Assembly: GCA_913051905.1 (NCBI GenBank)
Contig: CAJXBY010000043.1
Coordinates: 1 to 16,889 of the forward strand
DNA length: 16,889 bases
From: an uncultured Gammaproteobacteria bacterium
Lineage (GTDB): Bacteria > Pseudomonadota > Gammaproteobacteria > Arenicellales > UBA868
Reading direction: 5' to 3'
Shown piece after piece: positions 1-7,839 of this stretch (position 1 is the first letter of the stretch; each line of letters begins with the position of its first letter). The notes beneath the pieces were generated by a model. That model saw only the letters and a program-made list of their open reading frames with translations. It was not told where the DNA came from and did not search any database. The translations under genes were made by a program, and so were the position numbers.

Positions 1-1
1 T

Positions 2-331
2 GAGTGGGTGCCCGTTCGTTTGGGGTTCAGCTTAGTGGCCCAGGAAAAATATGACGAGGCCCAGGAGCTCTTCATGGCTGTCATTGCCTCTGGCAAGACC
101 ATCAGACAGCCAGTTCAAGCGTTGGAAGGTATGGCAGTGATCGCTGTTTTCAAAGGAGAAATGGAAAAGGCCAGGGACTATATCGCGCAATTGCTGGGGC
201 TCAATCCTCAATTCAGTATTCAAGCAACACAGGGTCGGAATGGTTTCATGAAAGACCAAGCATTTCTGAAGCGCTACCTCGATGCCCTCCGTCAGGCCGG
301 CCTTCCCGATAAAGGCAAGCAGCAAGCGTGA
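2..331 (+). CDS. C-terminal part of a TPR protein, probably an adenylate/guanylate cyclase-TPR fusion (truncated by window edge)
   Basis: The frame is open to the left edge of the window, so only the last 109 or so residues are seen. The visible part has tetratricopeptide-like helical pairs: a repeat around AQEKYDEAQELF, then ALEGMAVIAVFKGEMEKARDYIAQLLGLNP. It closes with KDQAFLKRYLDALRQAGLP. From family knowledge, this 'F(L)KRYLDALRKAGLP' ending is common at the C-terminus of proteobacterial class III cyclase/TPR proteins. The cyclase domain itself is outside the window, so that part is inference. The GTG at 8 is an internal valine rather than a start. The gene converges on the flavin monooxygenase at 437-1576 and looks like the neighbour outside the catabolic island. 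Confidence 0.6.
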   Translation, partial: EWVPVRLGFSLVAQEKYDEAQELFMAVIASGKTIRQPVQALEGMAVIAVFKGEMEKARDYIAQLLGLNPQFSIQATQGRNGFMKDQAFLKRYLDALRQAGLPDKGKQQA

Positions 332-436
332 GTACTACGGGGGCTGTCTGAATTTGAGTCCAGTAATTGCTCGAGACAGGCCGTAACAATTGATTGTCTG
401 GGACGACTGTTCGGAACGGAGTTGTAGCGTTCACCT
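332..436. other. Convergent intergenic gap, no clear terminator
   Basis: This is 105 bp between the TPR protein and the converging flavin monooxygenase. It contains only a short ACAAT/ATTGT inverted repeat (near 385-397) and no GC-rich hairpin followed by a T-tract. I see no gene in it. Confidence 0.5.
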
Positions 437-1576
437 TCAGGCGTCTAGGTCGATCTGCCGTGACGTAAGATCTGCAGCAAATTGGGGTGCCATGTGCCCC
501 AGACGATTTGCATCGATTCGGCCCGCTCTTCTCATATAGCTCAGAGCGAAGTACCACGGATCCAGCTGCATGTGCTGTCCGAAATCTTCATACCAGCGGG
601 CAGAGCATCGACCAGCGTGCGCGATCTTGTCATGGATCGGCTGGCGTGCTGCCTGATAAGCGGGAAGCCCCGTAGAGAGGTTCCAGTCGTGTTCTCGCAG
701 GGCTGACACCAGTGAAATGACGTCCTCGAGGGCGAGCCGCGTACCTGAGCCAATCGAAAAATGCACCGTGTGCAGTGCATCGCCGACGAGTACCTGATCA
801 TCGAGGTGCCAGTTTCGACAGTTGAGGGTGGGAAACTGCCGCCATACCGAATTGTTGGTGATAAGGCTTGCGCCCCCAAGCGCGGCTGCAAATAGACACT
901 CGCATTCCTGCCGGTAATCTATTGAGGCCATCTGTTCGAAGCCAGTGGCTTCGAATGTGGCGCTGTTCATCTCGATAATAAATGTCGAACGTCCGGGCGC
1001 ATAACTGTAATGGTGGCTGTTCATCGGCCCGTAGGGCGTGTCGATAAAAGTTTGCGTCAGTGTGTCAAATTCCCGATCGGCACCAAACCAGGCAAAGTGA
1101 TTTCCCGATACCGTGATCTCTTCTCCAAATATCTCGGGAGCGGCACGCCGAACAGTTGAATGAAATCCATCGGCCCCGATCACGAGATCAAAATCAGAAA
1201 GTTCGGCACTATTTCTGATGGGTTCTTTGTATTCGGGGAAAATCTGCAGGGTCTCGGCCCGAGCCTGCAGGTGCCGGAGCAGTTCGAGTCTGCCGATACC
1301 TGAAAACCCGATCCCGTCGATAGTGATCCTTTGGCCTGCGTGAACCAATGTGATGTCGTTCCAGTGCTTCATGTGCGGCTCGATGAGATCGGCTGTCTCG
1401 GGATCGTCATGGCGTAGAAACGCAAGCGCCTGATCAGAAAAGACCACGCCGAATCCGAACGTAACATTGGCGTCGTTCTGTTCGACGATTCGTATGTCGA
1501 GATCAGGCCGGCTGCGTTTGAGTAGTATCGCAGCGTATAGACCGGCGGGACCGGCCCCGACAATCATCACGCGCAT
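437..1576 (-). CDS. FAD-dependent aromatic monooxygenase, salicylyl-CoA 5-hydroxylase / 2-aminobenzoyl-CoA monooxygenase type, stand-alone form
   Basis: This 379-residue protein is a class A flavoprotein hydroxylase. The N-terminal GxGxxG nucleotide fold is VGAGPAGLYAA (residues 6-16). The DG motif is GADGFHSTVR (134-143) and the FAD-ribityl GD motif is GDALHTVHFSIGSGTRLALE (265-284). The GFGVVFSDQALAFLRHDDPE segment (41-60) and the C-terminal LDPWYFALSYMRR stretch are hallmarks of the N-terminal domain of bifunctional salicylyl-CoA 5-hydroxylase / anthraniloyl-CoA monooxygenase. That fusion is about twice as long; here the old-yellow-enzyme-like half is absent, so reduction of the ring is not expected. 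AAGGA about nine bases upstream supports the ATG at 1576. It is divergent from the 3-hydroxybenzoate hydroxylase-like gene and shares its promoter region. The likely outcome is 5-hydroxylation of an aromatic CoA thioester towards gentisate, but no CoA ligase is visible and the substrate is inferred. Confidence 0.8.
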   Translation of the reverse strand: MRVMIVGAGPAGLYAAILLKRSRPDLDIRIVEQNDANVTFGFGVVFSDQALAFLRHDDPETADLIEPHMKHWNDITLVHAGQRITIDGIGFSGIGRLELLRHLQARAETLQIFPEYKEPIRNSAELSDFDLVIGADGFHSTVRRAAPEIFGEEITVSGNHFAWFGADREFDTLTQTFIDTPYGPMNSHHYSYAPGRSTFIIEMNSATFEATGFEQMASIDYRQECECLFAAALGGASLITNNSVWRQFPTLNCRNWHLDDQVLVGDALHTVHFSIGSGTRLALEDVISLVSALREHDWNLSTGLPAYQAARQPIHDKIAHAGRCSARWYEDFGQHMQLDPWYFALSYMRRAGRIDANRLGHMAPQFAADLTSRQIDLDA

Positions 1577-1757
1577 TGAGCTTTTCCTTTTTCGTTAACA
1601 ATCGACGCTCGCCACATAAGACCTACGTTAGCACAGTGGCATTCCAACACACTGGGCCAGTGAATAAGGTAGAAGTCGGCGATGATCCAGTCACCAGAGT
1701 TTGAAATCCGGCGTATCATCCACGTTGTGGATGACAGACCAGCGGACTAGGACCAAC
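1577..1757. promoter_or_regulatory. Divergent intergenic control region between the two flavin hydroxylases
   Basis: These 181 bp separate two divergently transcribed flavin hydroxylase genes and must hold both promoters. A TTAACA box (1595-1600) and AT-rich patches such as CATAAG (1615-1620) are present, but I cannot assign a convincing sigma-70 promoter with normal spacing. The most striking element is the perfect palindrome at 1716-1734, listed separately. Confidence 0.5.
1716..1734. promoter_or_regulatory. Perfect 8-bp inverted repeat, candidate operator
   Basis: TCATCCAC-GTT-GTGGATGA is a perfect dyad with 8-bp arms and a 3-bp spacer. It ends 23 bp before the chosen start of the 3-hydroxybenzoate hydroxylase-like gene. 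Size and place fit a dimeric regulator such as a MarR, GntR or IclR protein; the MarR gene at 15779-16285 is the only regulator in the window. Binding is inferred. I did not find a second copy of this exact dyad upstream of the other operons. Confidence 0.45.
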
Positions 1758-2957
1758 ATGGTGAATCGTGCTGCACAGCAGAACACCGTTCTATTGGTGG
1801 GCGGAGGTATCGGCGGACTCGCTGCTGCGCTGGGGCTGGCGCAGGCGGGGTACGAAGTCGATCTCTTTGAACAGGCGACTGATTTAGGGGAGATCGGTGC
1901 CGGGATCCAGCTTGGCCCCAATGCTTTTGCGGCGATGGATGCGCTCGGTTGCGGTCCGAGGGCGCGAGCTCGCGCGGTCTATACCGATGATCTCATCATG
2001 CTGGATGCGCTTGACGGATCGGTCGTCGGGAAGATCCCGGTCGGTACGGCTTTCCGCGAATATTTCGGTAATCCCTATGCGGTGATCCATCGTGCCGATA
2101 TTCATCTGTCGATCTATGAAGAGACACAGGTGCACGATTCGATCCGCGTTCATACCGATGCCCGAATTGTCAGCGCGGATGTGTCTGAGCATGGGGCCAG
2201 CGTCCGGGATCATAACGGGCAGGAATGGAGTGGAGCCGCCGTGGTCGGCTGCGACGGACTGAGATCTGTTGTGCGGGAGGCACTCATCGGTGACTCACAC
2301 GTCGTGTCCGGCCATGTGGTTTATCGTGCAGTCTGTCCCAAGGACGAATTTCCCAAAGACCTGCGCTGGAACGCGGCGGTCATTTGGGTTGGACCGAACT
2401 ACCATATCGTGCATTACCCGCTGCGGGGTGGCGAGGAGTACAACATCGTCATCACGTTTCACAGCCGGGAAAAGGAGGTCTGGAGCGTCCGGGAGGGATC
2501 GCGGGCAGAACTGTTGAGCTACTTTAACGAGATCAGTCCGAAGCCGCGACAGTTACTTGAGAAAGCGAGCGTCTGGCAGCGCTGGGCCACAGCAGATCGG
2601 GAACCGACTGAAAAGTGGGGTCGTGGTCGGGCGACCCTGCTGGGTGATGCGGCACATCCGCCGCTGCAGTACATGGCGCAGGGTGCGTGCATTGCCCTGG
2701 AGGACGCGGTGACCCTGCGTGAAGCATTGAAGAAGAGCGGCGGCGATATCGAAACCGCTTTCCGTCTGTATGAGAAATCCCGTATTCCGCGTACGGCCCG
2801 AGTGCAGTATTCGGCCAGGTTAATGGGGCGCATATACCATGCCTCGGGTGCGGAGCGACTGGTGCGTAACTCGCTGTGGAAAGATCGCAGTCCCGACGAG
2901 TATTACCAGGCCTTGAACTGGCTGTATGGGTGGAAGGTCGAGACTTGCCTGGACTGA
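1758..2957 (+). CDS. 3-hydroxybenzoate 6-hydroxylase-like FAD monooxygenase (gentisate-forming)
   Basis: The ATG at 1758 is preferred because an AGGA box lies five bases upstream (1749-1752). Upstream in-frame starts (TTG 1701, ATG 1731) would run through the candidate operator. The 399-residue product has the size of the family. Motifs are GGGIGG (15-20), the DG motif GCDGLRSVVR (from 164) and GDAAHPPLQYMAQGACIALE (296-315). The sequence DLGEIGAGIQLGPNAF and the NYHIVHYPLRGG stretch are typical of 3-hydroxybenzoate 6-hydroxylases. In the characterised Rhodococcus enzyme a His and a Gln contact the substrate; the His in NYHIVHY (about 216) and the Gln in PPLQY (about 304) are plausible equivalents. 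The expected reaction is 3-hydroxybenzoate + NADH + O2 to gentisate. Gentisate dioxygenase two genes downstream supports this. A salicylate or other hydroxybenzoate specificity cannot be excluded. Confidence 0.85.
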   Translation: MVNRAAQQNTVLLVGGGIGGLAAALGLAQAGYEVDLFEQATDLGEIGAGIQLGPNAFAAMDALGCGPRARARAVYTDDLIMLDALDGSVVGKIPVGTAFREYFGNPYAVIHRADIHLSIYEETQVHDSIRVHTDARIVSADVSEHGASVRDHNGQEWSGAAVVGCDGLRSVVREALIGDSHVVSGHVVYRAVCPKDEFPKDLRWNAAVIWVGPNYHIVHYPLRGGEEYNIVITFHSREKEVWSVREGSRAELLSYFNEISPKPRQLLEKASVWQRWATADREPTEKWGRGRATLLGDAAHPPLQYMAQGACIALEDAVTLREALKKSGGDIETAFRLYEKSRIPRTARVQYSARLMGRIYHASGAERLVRNSLWKDRSPDEYYQALNWLYGWKVETCLD

Positions 2958-3078
2958 CCTATCAAGGGACTCAGCCTACCCCGAGGTTTAACACGGCCGG
3001 TCTGACATGCCACGCTACCAGGTCGCTACAATGACGGGATACCGATGACGATAGTTAGCTGAATTCTGGATATCGACG

Positions 3079-4830
3079 ATGCTTGAGACGATCAGTTCCG
3101 AAGAACTGGCCCGTGACCCAGGTTACCCAGGGATGCTCCCGGAATATCTGGCGCAAACGGTGTACTACGCGCCATTCAAGAAACTGACCCAATCGGATCT
3201 GACAGGGTTCTGGGTTCTCGAGTACCGCTGGCCGAACGGCTGCACACCCTATGGTCTGATGTTCTGTGAACTGGCTCTGACCTGGGCGATGCAGTATGCC
3301 TCGCACCATTCGCCGTTGCCACCGACCAATGGCTATGACATGCGGGTCGCTGGCACACACCTGTTCGGGTCGGAACTCGACCTGGAAGCCGGGGCCGTGC
3401 TTGAGGCGCGTGATCAACGGCTCGCCCAACGATTACCGGGTTTCATCGAGAATTTCCAGGAGATCTGGAAGCAGGAGATCGATCTGCTGACGGCCGCAAA
3501 CCGGCAGATCGAGTCCTACGATACTTCCGGACGCAGTCCGGCTGAGCTGGCTGAATACCTGGTCTACACCCGGGAACACGTGCGCTGGAGTTGGGAAAGG
3601 CATTTTGAACTCATGTACCTGTTGCTCATTAACCATGCCGGTTTTTACGATCTGTGCACCGAACTCTCGATTCCTCACGCTGACGTCGCGACTTTTCTGC
3701 AGGGCTATGACAGCAGGATCAGCCAGGGCGACCGGGCGCTGTGGAGGATGGTTGAACAGGCCCGTCAAAAGGAACTGACCGGTTGGTTCGCCGGTGCAGA
3801 CGCCGGCAGTGGTCTCTTGGACCGCATGCGGTCGGCTGGCGGTGACGCCAACCGCTGGGTTGAGTCATTTGACGGGTTTCTGAATGAATGGGGTTGGCGT
3901 ACGGAAACCGTGGCCGATCCTTTGTCGCCAAGCTGGATCGAAGATCCCGGCCCTGTTCTGGGTTCCATTGGCTCTATGCTGATGGCAGGAGAGCAGCCTG
4001 ACTTCGATGCGAAACGCAAGGCCGCTGAGGACGAGCGAGAGGCTGCCCTGGAGGCGGTGCGGTCCAGGCTGAGCCGCGCCGAACAACGGGAATTTGACCA
4101 GACTCTGGAGAGCTGCCGTAAGGCTAATTTCCTATGGTGGAATGAAGACCACAACTTCTATATCGACTACCGGTCAGCCATACCGATGCGCAAAGCAGCC
4201 CTGGGTCTCGGTGAATCCCTGGATCTTGCCAATCCAGAAGACATGGTTTTCTGTTTTTACCCGGAGTTGCTCGCTCTGGCCCGTGGTGAGAAAAAATGGA
4301 ACGAGGTAGCCTCGCTGGTGAGCGAGCGCAAGGACTATTACTGGTCATGGCGTGAACGGCGGAACCAGATTCCAAAATTTCTGGGTGTGCCGCCTGAGTC
4401 TCTTAGTGACCCTATTCTCACGGAGCTGGACGGTTTCACGGCTGAATTTCTGGAAACCCTGAAAGTAGAGGGTACGGCGACCACGTTGAAAGGCATGCCA
4501 GCCAGCCAGGGCCGGGCACAGGGGGCAGCACGGGTGCTGCTTGGGGCTGACCGGATACATGACATCCAGCCTGGAGAGATACTTGTCTGTGAAGGGACGA
4601 CGCCGAGCTGGACACCAGCCTTTACCCGGATCGCCGGCTGTCTCACTGATCAGGGCGGTACGCTGTCGCATGCTGCGATTGTCGGACGTGAGTATGGTGT
4701 GCCCTGCGTGGTCGCACTGGGTAATGCCACCGCACGGATCAGGACTGGCGATGTGCTGGAACTCGACGGTGGCACAGGTACGGTCAGAATCGTGACCCGG
4801 GCGAACGAAAACAACACGGTCCCCGACTGA
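3079..4830 (+). CDS. PEP-synthase-type mobile-domain protein with phospho-histidine motif (phenylphosphate synthase alpha-like subunit)
   Basis: This 583-residue protein ends in the swivelling phospho-histidine domain of PEP synthase/PPDK (about 495-575). The core motif is CLTDQGGTLSHAAIVGREYG with His531 as the expected phosphoryl carrier. The approximately 480-residue N-terminal part has no ATP-grasp fold. It carries an amphipathic, charged helix region (about 315-350) followed by LWWNEDHNFYIDY, a stretch typical of the central substrate domain in phenylphosphate synthase subunit 1 and rifampin phosphotransferase. No C-terminal PEP/pyruvate barrel follows, so pyruvate is unlikely to be the acceptor. 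Its catalytic partner should be the ATP-grasp protein at 14715-15782. The start has only a weak SD (GGA at 3067-3069). The stop is eight bases from gentisate dioxygenase, so the two are probably co-translated. Function is inferred: ATP-driven phosphorylation of a hydroxylated, possibly aromatic, acceptor. Confidence 0.75.
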   Translation: MLETISSEELARDPGYPGMLPEYLAQTVYYAPFKKLTQSDLTGFWVLEYRWPNGCTPYGLMFCELALTWAMQYASHHSPLPPTNGYDMRVAGTHLFGSELDLEAGAVLEARDQRLAQRLPGFIENFQEIWKQEIDLLTAANRQIESYDTSGRSPAELAEYLVYTREHVRWSWERHFELMYLLLINHAGFYDLCTELSIPHADVATFLQGYDSRISQGDRALWRMVEQARQKELTGWFAGADAGSGLLDRMRSAGGDANRWVESFDGFLNEWGWRTETVADPLSPSWIEDPGPVLGSIGSMLMAGEQPDFDAKRKAAEDEREAALEAVRSRLSRAEQREFDQTLESCRKANFLWWNEDHNFYIDYRSAIPMRKAALGLGESLDLANPEDMVFCFYPELLALARGEKKWNEVASLVSERKDYYWSWRERRNQIPKFLGVPPESLSDPILTELDGFTAEFLETLKVEGTATTLKGMPASQGRAQGAARVLLGADRIHDIQPGEILVCEGTTPSWTPAFTRIAGCLTDQGGTLSHAAIVGREYGVPCVVALGNATARIRTGDVLELDGGTGTVRIVTRANENNTVPD

Positions 4831-4837
4831 GGATGAC

Positions 4838-5881
4838 ATGATGGACGAACTGCAATCTGCTGCTGAACTCCCGCCGCAATATCTGTCGGCACTGACTTCA
4901 ATCAACCTGCAGCCCCTGTGGCCCAGCCTCCGGGCGCTCGTACCGCATGGAGACCCGACCCGGCGTTCCGTACCGGTTCATTGGCGTTATTCCGAGGTTC
5001 GTGAACTCCTGATGCAGGCCGGGGACCTCACACCGATAGAAAAAGCGGAACGACGGGTGCTGGTTCTGTGTAACCCGGGACTCGGCATCGACAACCTGCA
5101 GGCCACGCCGTCGATCTATGTGGGCCTGCAACTGATTCTTCCGGGTGAGGATGCGCCCAATCACCGTCACTCTCCCAGTGCCATCAGGCTTATCGTGGAG
5201 GGCGAGGGCGGGTTTACAACCGTGGAAGGCGAGCGCCTGCCGATGGAACCCGGTGACCTGATATTGACACCGTCCGGTTTGTGGCACGAACACGGTCACA
5301 CCGGTACTGAGCCAGTCATCTGGCTGGACGCGCTCGACCTGCCGCTGATTTATTATCTGGAGACCTCCCAGGCTGAAGAAGCCCCGCTACAGCATGCACC
5401 CGAACATCCGGATTCGTCACAGACCAAGTTCCGGCGGGCCGGCCTGCTGCCCTATGACCAACTGCACGATCACAATCCCTACCCCATGCTCCGCTATCCC
5501 TGGAAAGAGACTCGGGAGGCATTGACCGAACTCGCGGGTGCCGCTGACCGGGATGCGTTGATCCAGCTGGCTTACATCAATCCAGTCACCGGGGAGGAAT
5601 GCCTGCCGATACTGGGTTTTTCCGCCTTGATGCTGCGCCCCGGTGAGTGTGCTGAACTGGGTCGGCGGACGTGCTCGGCTGTGATCCATGCCGTGGAGGG
5701 GCAGGGCAGCGCCGAGATCGACGGCGTCTCTTTTGACTGGGAGCGGCATGACACACTGGCCGTTCCGCCGCACGCCCCCGGCCTGTTGCAGAACGGTTCC
5801 GGAACCCGCCCGGCGTTTCTATTTGTCGTGGACGATGCCCCTTTGCATCGGAAGTTGCGGATTTACCGCGAGTATGCCTAA
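4838..5881 (+). CDS. gtdA: Gentisate 1,2-dioxygenase (bicupin Fe(II) ring-cleavage enzyme)
   Basis: This 347-residue bicupin cleaves gentisate between C1 and C2 to maleylpyruvate. The first cupin has NHRHSPSAIRLIVEGEG and PSGLWHEHGH. His109, His111 and His150 show the same spacing (2 and 41 residues) as the iron ligands recalled for the E. coli enzyme (119, 121, 160). The LDALDLPLIYYLE stretch after the first cupin is also typical. The second cupin (about 260-335) lacks an equivalent histidine triad, as is usual for this family. Two ATGs are possible, 4838 and 4841; TGAGGA overlapping the previous stop (4828-4833) serves as SD and fits both. It follows the mobile-domain gene directly, implying one transcript. 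Close relatives act on salicylate or 1-hydroxy-2-naphthoate, so exact specificity is less certain than the fold and reaction type. Confidence 0.88.
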   Translation: MMDELQSAAELPPQYLSALTSINLQPLWPSLRALVPHGDPTRRSVPVHWRYSEVRELLMQAGDLTPIEKAERRVLVLCNPGLGIDNLQATPSIYVGLQLILPGEDAPNHRHSPSAIRLIVEGEGGFTTVEGERLPMEPGDLILTPSGLWHEHGHTGTEPVIWLDALDLPLIYYLETSQAEEAPLQHAPEHPDSSQTKFRRAGLLPYDQLHDHNPYPMLRYPWKETREALTELAGAADRDALIQLAYINPVTGEECLPILGFSALMLRPGECAELGRRTCSAVIHAVEGQGSAEIDGVSFDWERHDTLAVPPHAPGLLQNGSGTRPAFLFVVDDAPLHRKLRIYREYA

Positions 5882-5958
5882 GCGCGGACACTTTCTCCTG
5901 AAAATCGACCGCTTCAGATGACTATCGGGTCTCAATGGCCCGCATTCACAGGATTGGG

Positions 5959-6000
5959 TTAGCGGACCGCTGTTTCAGTACCCTATCGGTCCAACGCTAA
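5959..6000. terminator. Possible bulged hairpin between convergent genes
   Basis: TTAGCG-GACCG (5959-5969) pairs with CGGTC-(CAA bulge)-CGCTAA (5987-6000) around a 17-nt loop. It lies in the 115-bp gap between gentisate dioxygenase and the converging sulfotransferase and includes the sulfotransferase stop codon. There is no T-tract on either strand, so it is at best a weak bidirectional terminator or an mRNA 3'-end structure. Confidence 0.3.
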
Positions 6001-6950
6001 GTGGTTCCGAGTTTCTTGCGCAAGGTCAAGTAGTCCGGAATGCCAAGCTGCCGGCCGATTGTCTCCTCCCAGCGCCGGGCAAAAAGGTCCTGGACCGGAG
6101 CGGAGAGTCGATGGCGCTGAGTGTTTGCAAGTGAAACTTTGAGTGTCTCGCCATCAGCTGGCAGGCCGAGGATCGGGTCCCGGTGACGTCGCAGCAGATG
6201 ATCGTCAAACCGGCGGTAGTGTTTGCGCATAAATTCCAGACCGGTATTCTGCTGGGTGATCTCGGATAACTCCGGATCAAGCCCGATCTCGAGCAATGCC
6301 GCGACCTGTTGAATCACCGTCAAGGGATCGGCCAGGAAATCCTCGTAGGTGAGAAACAGCACGTTCGGTTCGCGGCGCCGCGGCCACCAGCTGAGCAGGT
6401 GATCCCAGTAGCGCCCGGCCTTGGTCCCCTCAAGGATCATGCCGGTGGCAAACTCATCCAGAGAGATACTGCCGGCCTCAAAGGCCCAACCCGAGAAGAA
6501 CCGGTAGAACGAATCCGCGACGGCCAGCGGATCCCGGGTCATATGGATGAACCGACCGCTCGATGGGAGTCCCGCTGCGGTCCGGTGGGTCTTGAATACC
6601 CGCGGCCGTGCCGTTTGTTCAGCTTCGGGATCGATGCCGATGTCCCAGGCCGATTCCAGCCAGGGCACGACCGCGGTGATCTCCTCGAAGCTCATGTCTC
6701 CGTGGGTGCGGAGGGTATGGACCATTTGCTGCAGCAGCGTGGTCCCGCATTTAGGGTAGGTTGCGATGAACACATCCGTCGGTCGGGACGCCATGCGGTC
6801 GGCATACCGGTCGCTTTCCGCGCTGCGGAAATAATGCAGGCGTTCCCGCAATTCATCAATCGTCTCTGGACGACGGGCTGGACCCTGCCATCTTTCCAGA
6901 GATGAGTTTTCCAGAACAGAGTCTGTCCCAGGTGTTTTTGGCCGGTTCAT
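5997..6950 (-). CDS. PAPS-dependent sulfotransferase (sulfotransferase 1 family)
   Basis: The 317-residue product carries the 5'-phosphosulfate-binding loop TYPKCGTT (residues 64-71), KTH with His122 as the expected catalytic base, and the 3'-phosphate-binding segment TRDPLAVADSFYRFF (138-152, Arg139 and Ser147). These are the landmarks of cytosolic-type sulfotransferases that move sulfate from PAPS to a hydroxyl or amine. The usual C-terminal RKGxxGDWK is replaced by FMRKHYRRFDDHLL, a divergence seen in bacterial members. Its ATG overlaps the stop of the upstream exporter gene by four bases (ATGA, 6947-6950), so the two are translationally coupled. In this setting a phenolic acceptor is plausible, but the sequence does not tell the substrate. 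Confidence 0.85.
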   Translation of the reverse strand: MNRPKTPGTDSVLENSSLERWQGPARRPETIDELRERLHYFRSAESDRYADRMASRPTDVFIATYPKCGTTLLQQMVHTLRTHGDMSFEEITAVVPWLESAWDIGIDPEAEQTARPRVFKTHRTAAGLPSSGRFIHMTRDPLAVADSFYRFFSGWAFEAGSISLDEFATGMILEGTKAGRYWDHLLSWWPRRREPNVLFLTYEDFLADPLTVIQQVAALLEIGLDPELSEITQQNTGLEFMRKHYRRFDDHLLRRHRDPILGLPADGETLKVSLANTQRHRLSAPVQDLFARRWEETIGRQLGIPDYLTLRKKLGTT

Positions 6951-7702
6951 CCTATGAAGCCCAGTAACAGCAGCCGGAGTCCCAGCACCGTCAGTACTAA
7001 CCGAAACAATTTGGTGAAGAGCCGTTCTGGCAGTCGTTGCAGGATTCGTCGTCCGGCCAGGGTGCCGATAAATCCGCTGGCGATCATAGCCGCCATAACG
7101 GGCAGCCAGGGCAGGAACTGGAAACCCAGGAACCCGAAGGCAATGCCTTTCAGGCCATGCTGGATCGTCATACAGGTCGCGTGTGTGGCGACCAGCTTTT
7201 CACGGCCCAGGTGCTCGGGCGAGAAAAATGCAGAAACCAGCGGACCGGTGCCGCCAACGAAGAGGGTCGCGAAGCTGGTCAGTGCCCCGACCGGCACGAA
7301 CCCGGCGAGCGGTATACTGGAGGGTCTCAGTTTGGGGGCCCAGACAGCGTAAAGCACAAAGAGACCGAGCAGTGCCTGCAGGACCCCGACCGGCAGGGCA
7401 ATGAAGACCTTTGCCGCAAGGACTACGCCGACGATCGAACCCAGGAAAAAATACCCGGCGATCCGCCAGTGGATGTGCGCACGCATCACGGCTGCCCGTC
7501 CGCTGTTGGAGCCCAGCTGGACGATCCCGTGTACCGGCAGGACCACGAGTGGTGGAAGAAACGATGCCATCACGGCCAGCAGGACCACACCACCACCGAT
7601 GCCGACTGCGGCAGTCAGCGCAGAGGTAAAGAAACTCAGAGCCACCAGGCCGCCTGCAGAGACGACGGTGAGGTCGGAAGGGAGGAGTGCATACAGGTCC
7701 AT
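6947..7702 (-). CDS. TauE/SafE-family membrane exporter (sulfite/organosulfur anion type)
   Basis: This is a 251-residue integral membrane protein with about eight hydrophobic segments. It shows the duplicated glycine-rich signatures of the TSUP/TauE-SafE family: AAVGIGGGVVLL near residue 35 and FVGGTGPLVSAFF near 150. Basic loops such as GRRILQRLPERLFTK lie between membrane spans. Family members move sulfite, sulfoacetate or related anions across the inner membrane. It is the first gene of a two-gene unit with the sulfotransferase, overlapping by 4 bp, which suggests a shared sulfur-related role. Start ATG 7702 has no strong SD. It is divergent from metC. Substrate is not determinable from sequence. 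Confidence 0.82.
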   Translation of the reverse strand: MDLYALLPSDLTVVSAGGLVALSFFTSALTAAVGIGGGVVLLAVMASFLPPLVVLPVHGIVQLGSNSGRAAVMRAHIHWRIAGYFFLGSIVGVVLAAKVFIALPVGVLQALLGLFVLYAVWAPKLRPSSIPLAGFVPVGALTSFATLFVGGTGPLVSAFFSPEHLGREKLVATHATCMTIQHGLKGIAFGFLGFQFLPWLPVMAAMIASGFIGTLAGRRILQRLPERLFTKLFRLVLTVLGLRLLLLGFIG

Positions 7703-7839
7703 GTCGTATTCAGTTTACTCTATGCGTACTGCTGGAAAGAGTCCGAAGACGCTCTCTTCGTTCTAGTTCGCCGACAAGGCGTAGAATACTTGCGCCTAGA
7801 CGTCATGTGGAAAACAGCGGAGTCTTACAGGGACAGACC
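7703..7839. promoter_or_regulatory. Divergent intergenic region, tauE-like / metC
   Basis: These 137 bp must contain the promoters of the exporter-sulfotransferase pair and of metC. A TAGAAT hexamer at 7782-7787 is a candidate -10 for metC, but no good TTGACA lies at 17 bp. A loose AAGAG...CTCTT dyad sits near 7737-7759. No MetJ box array was recognised. Confidence 0.35.

Noticed and set aside
3079..4830. Complete PEP synthase or PPDK for central metabolism
   Set aside because: The ATP-grasp domain and the C-terminal PEP/pyruvate barrel are both missing from this protein, so it cannot be a self-contained PEP synthase.
6309..6905. 198-residue open frame opposite the sulfotransferase
   Set aside because: It is the antisense of conserved sulfotransferase motifs, with no recognisable domain.
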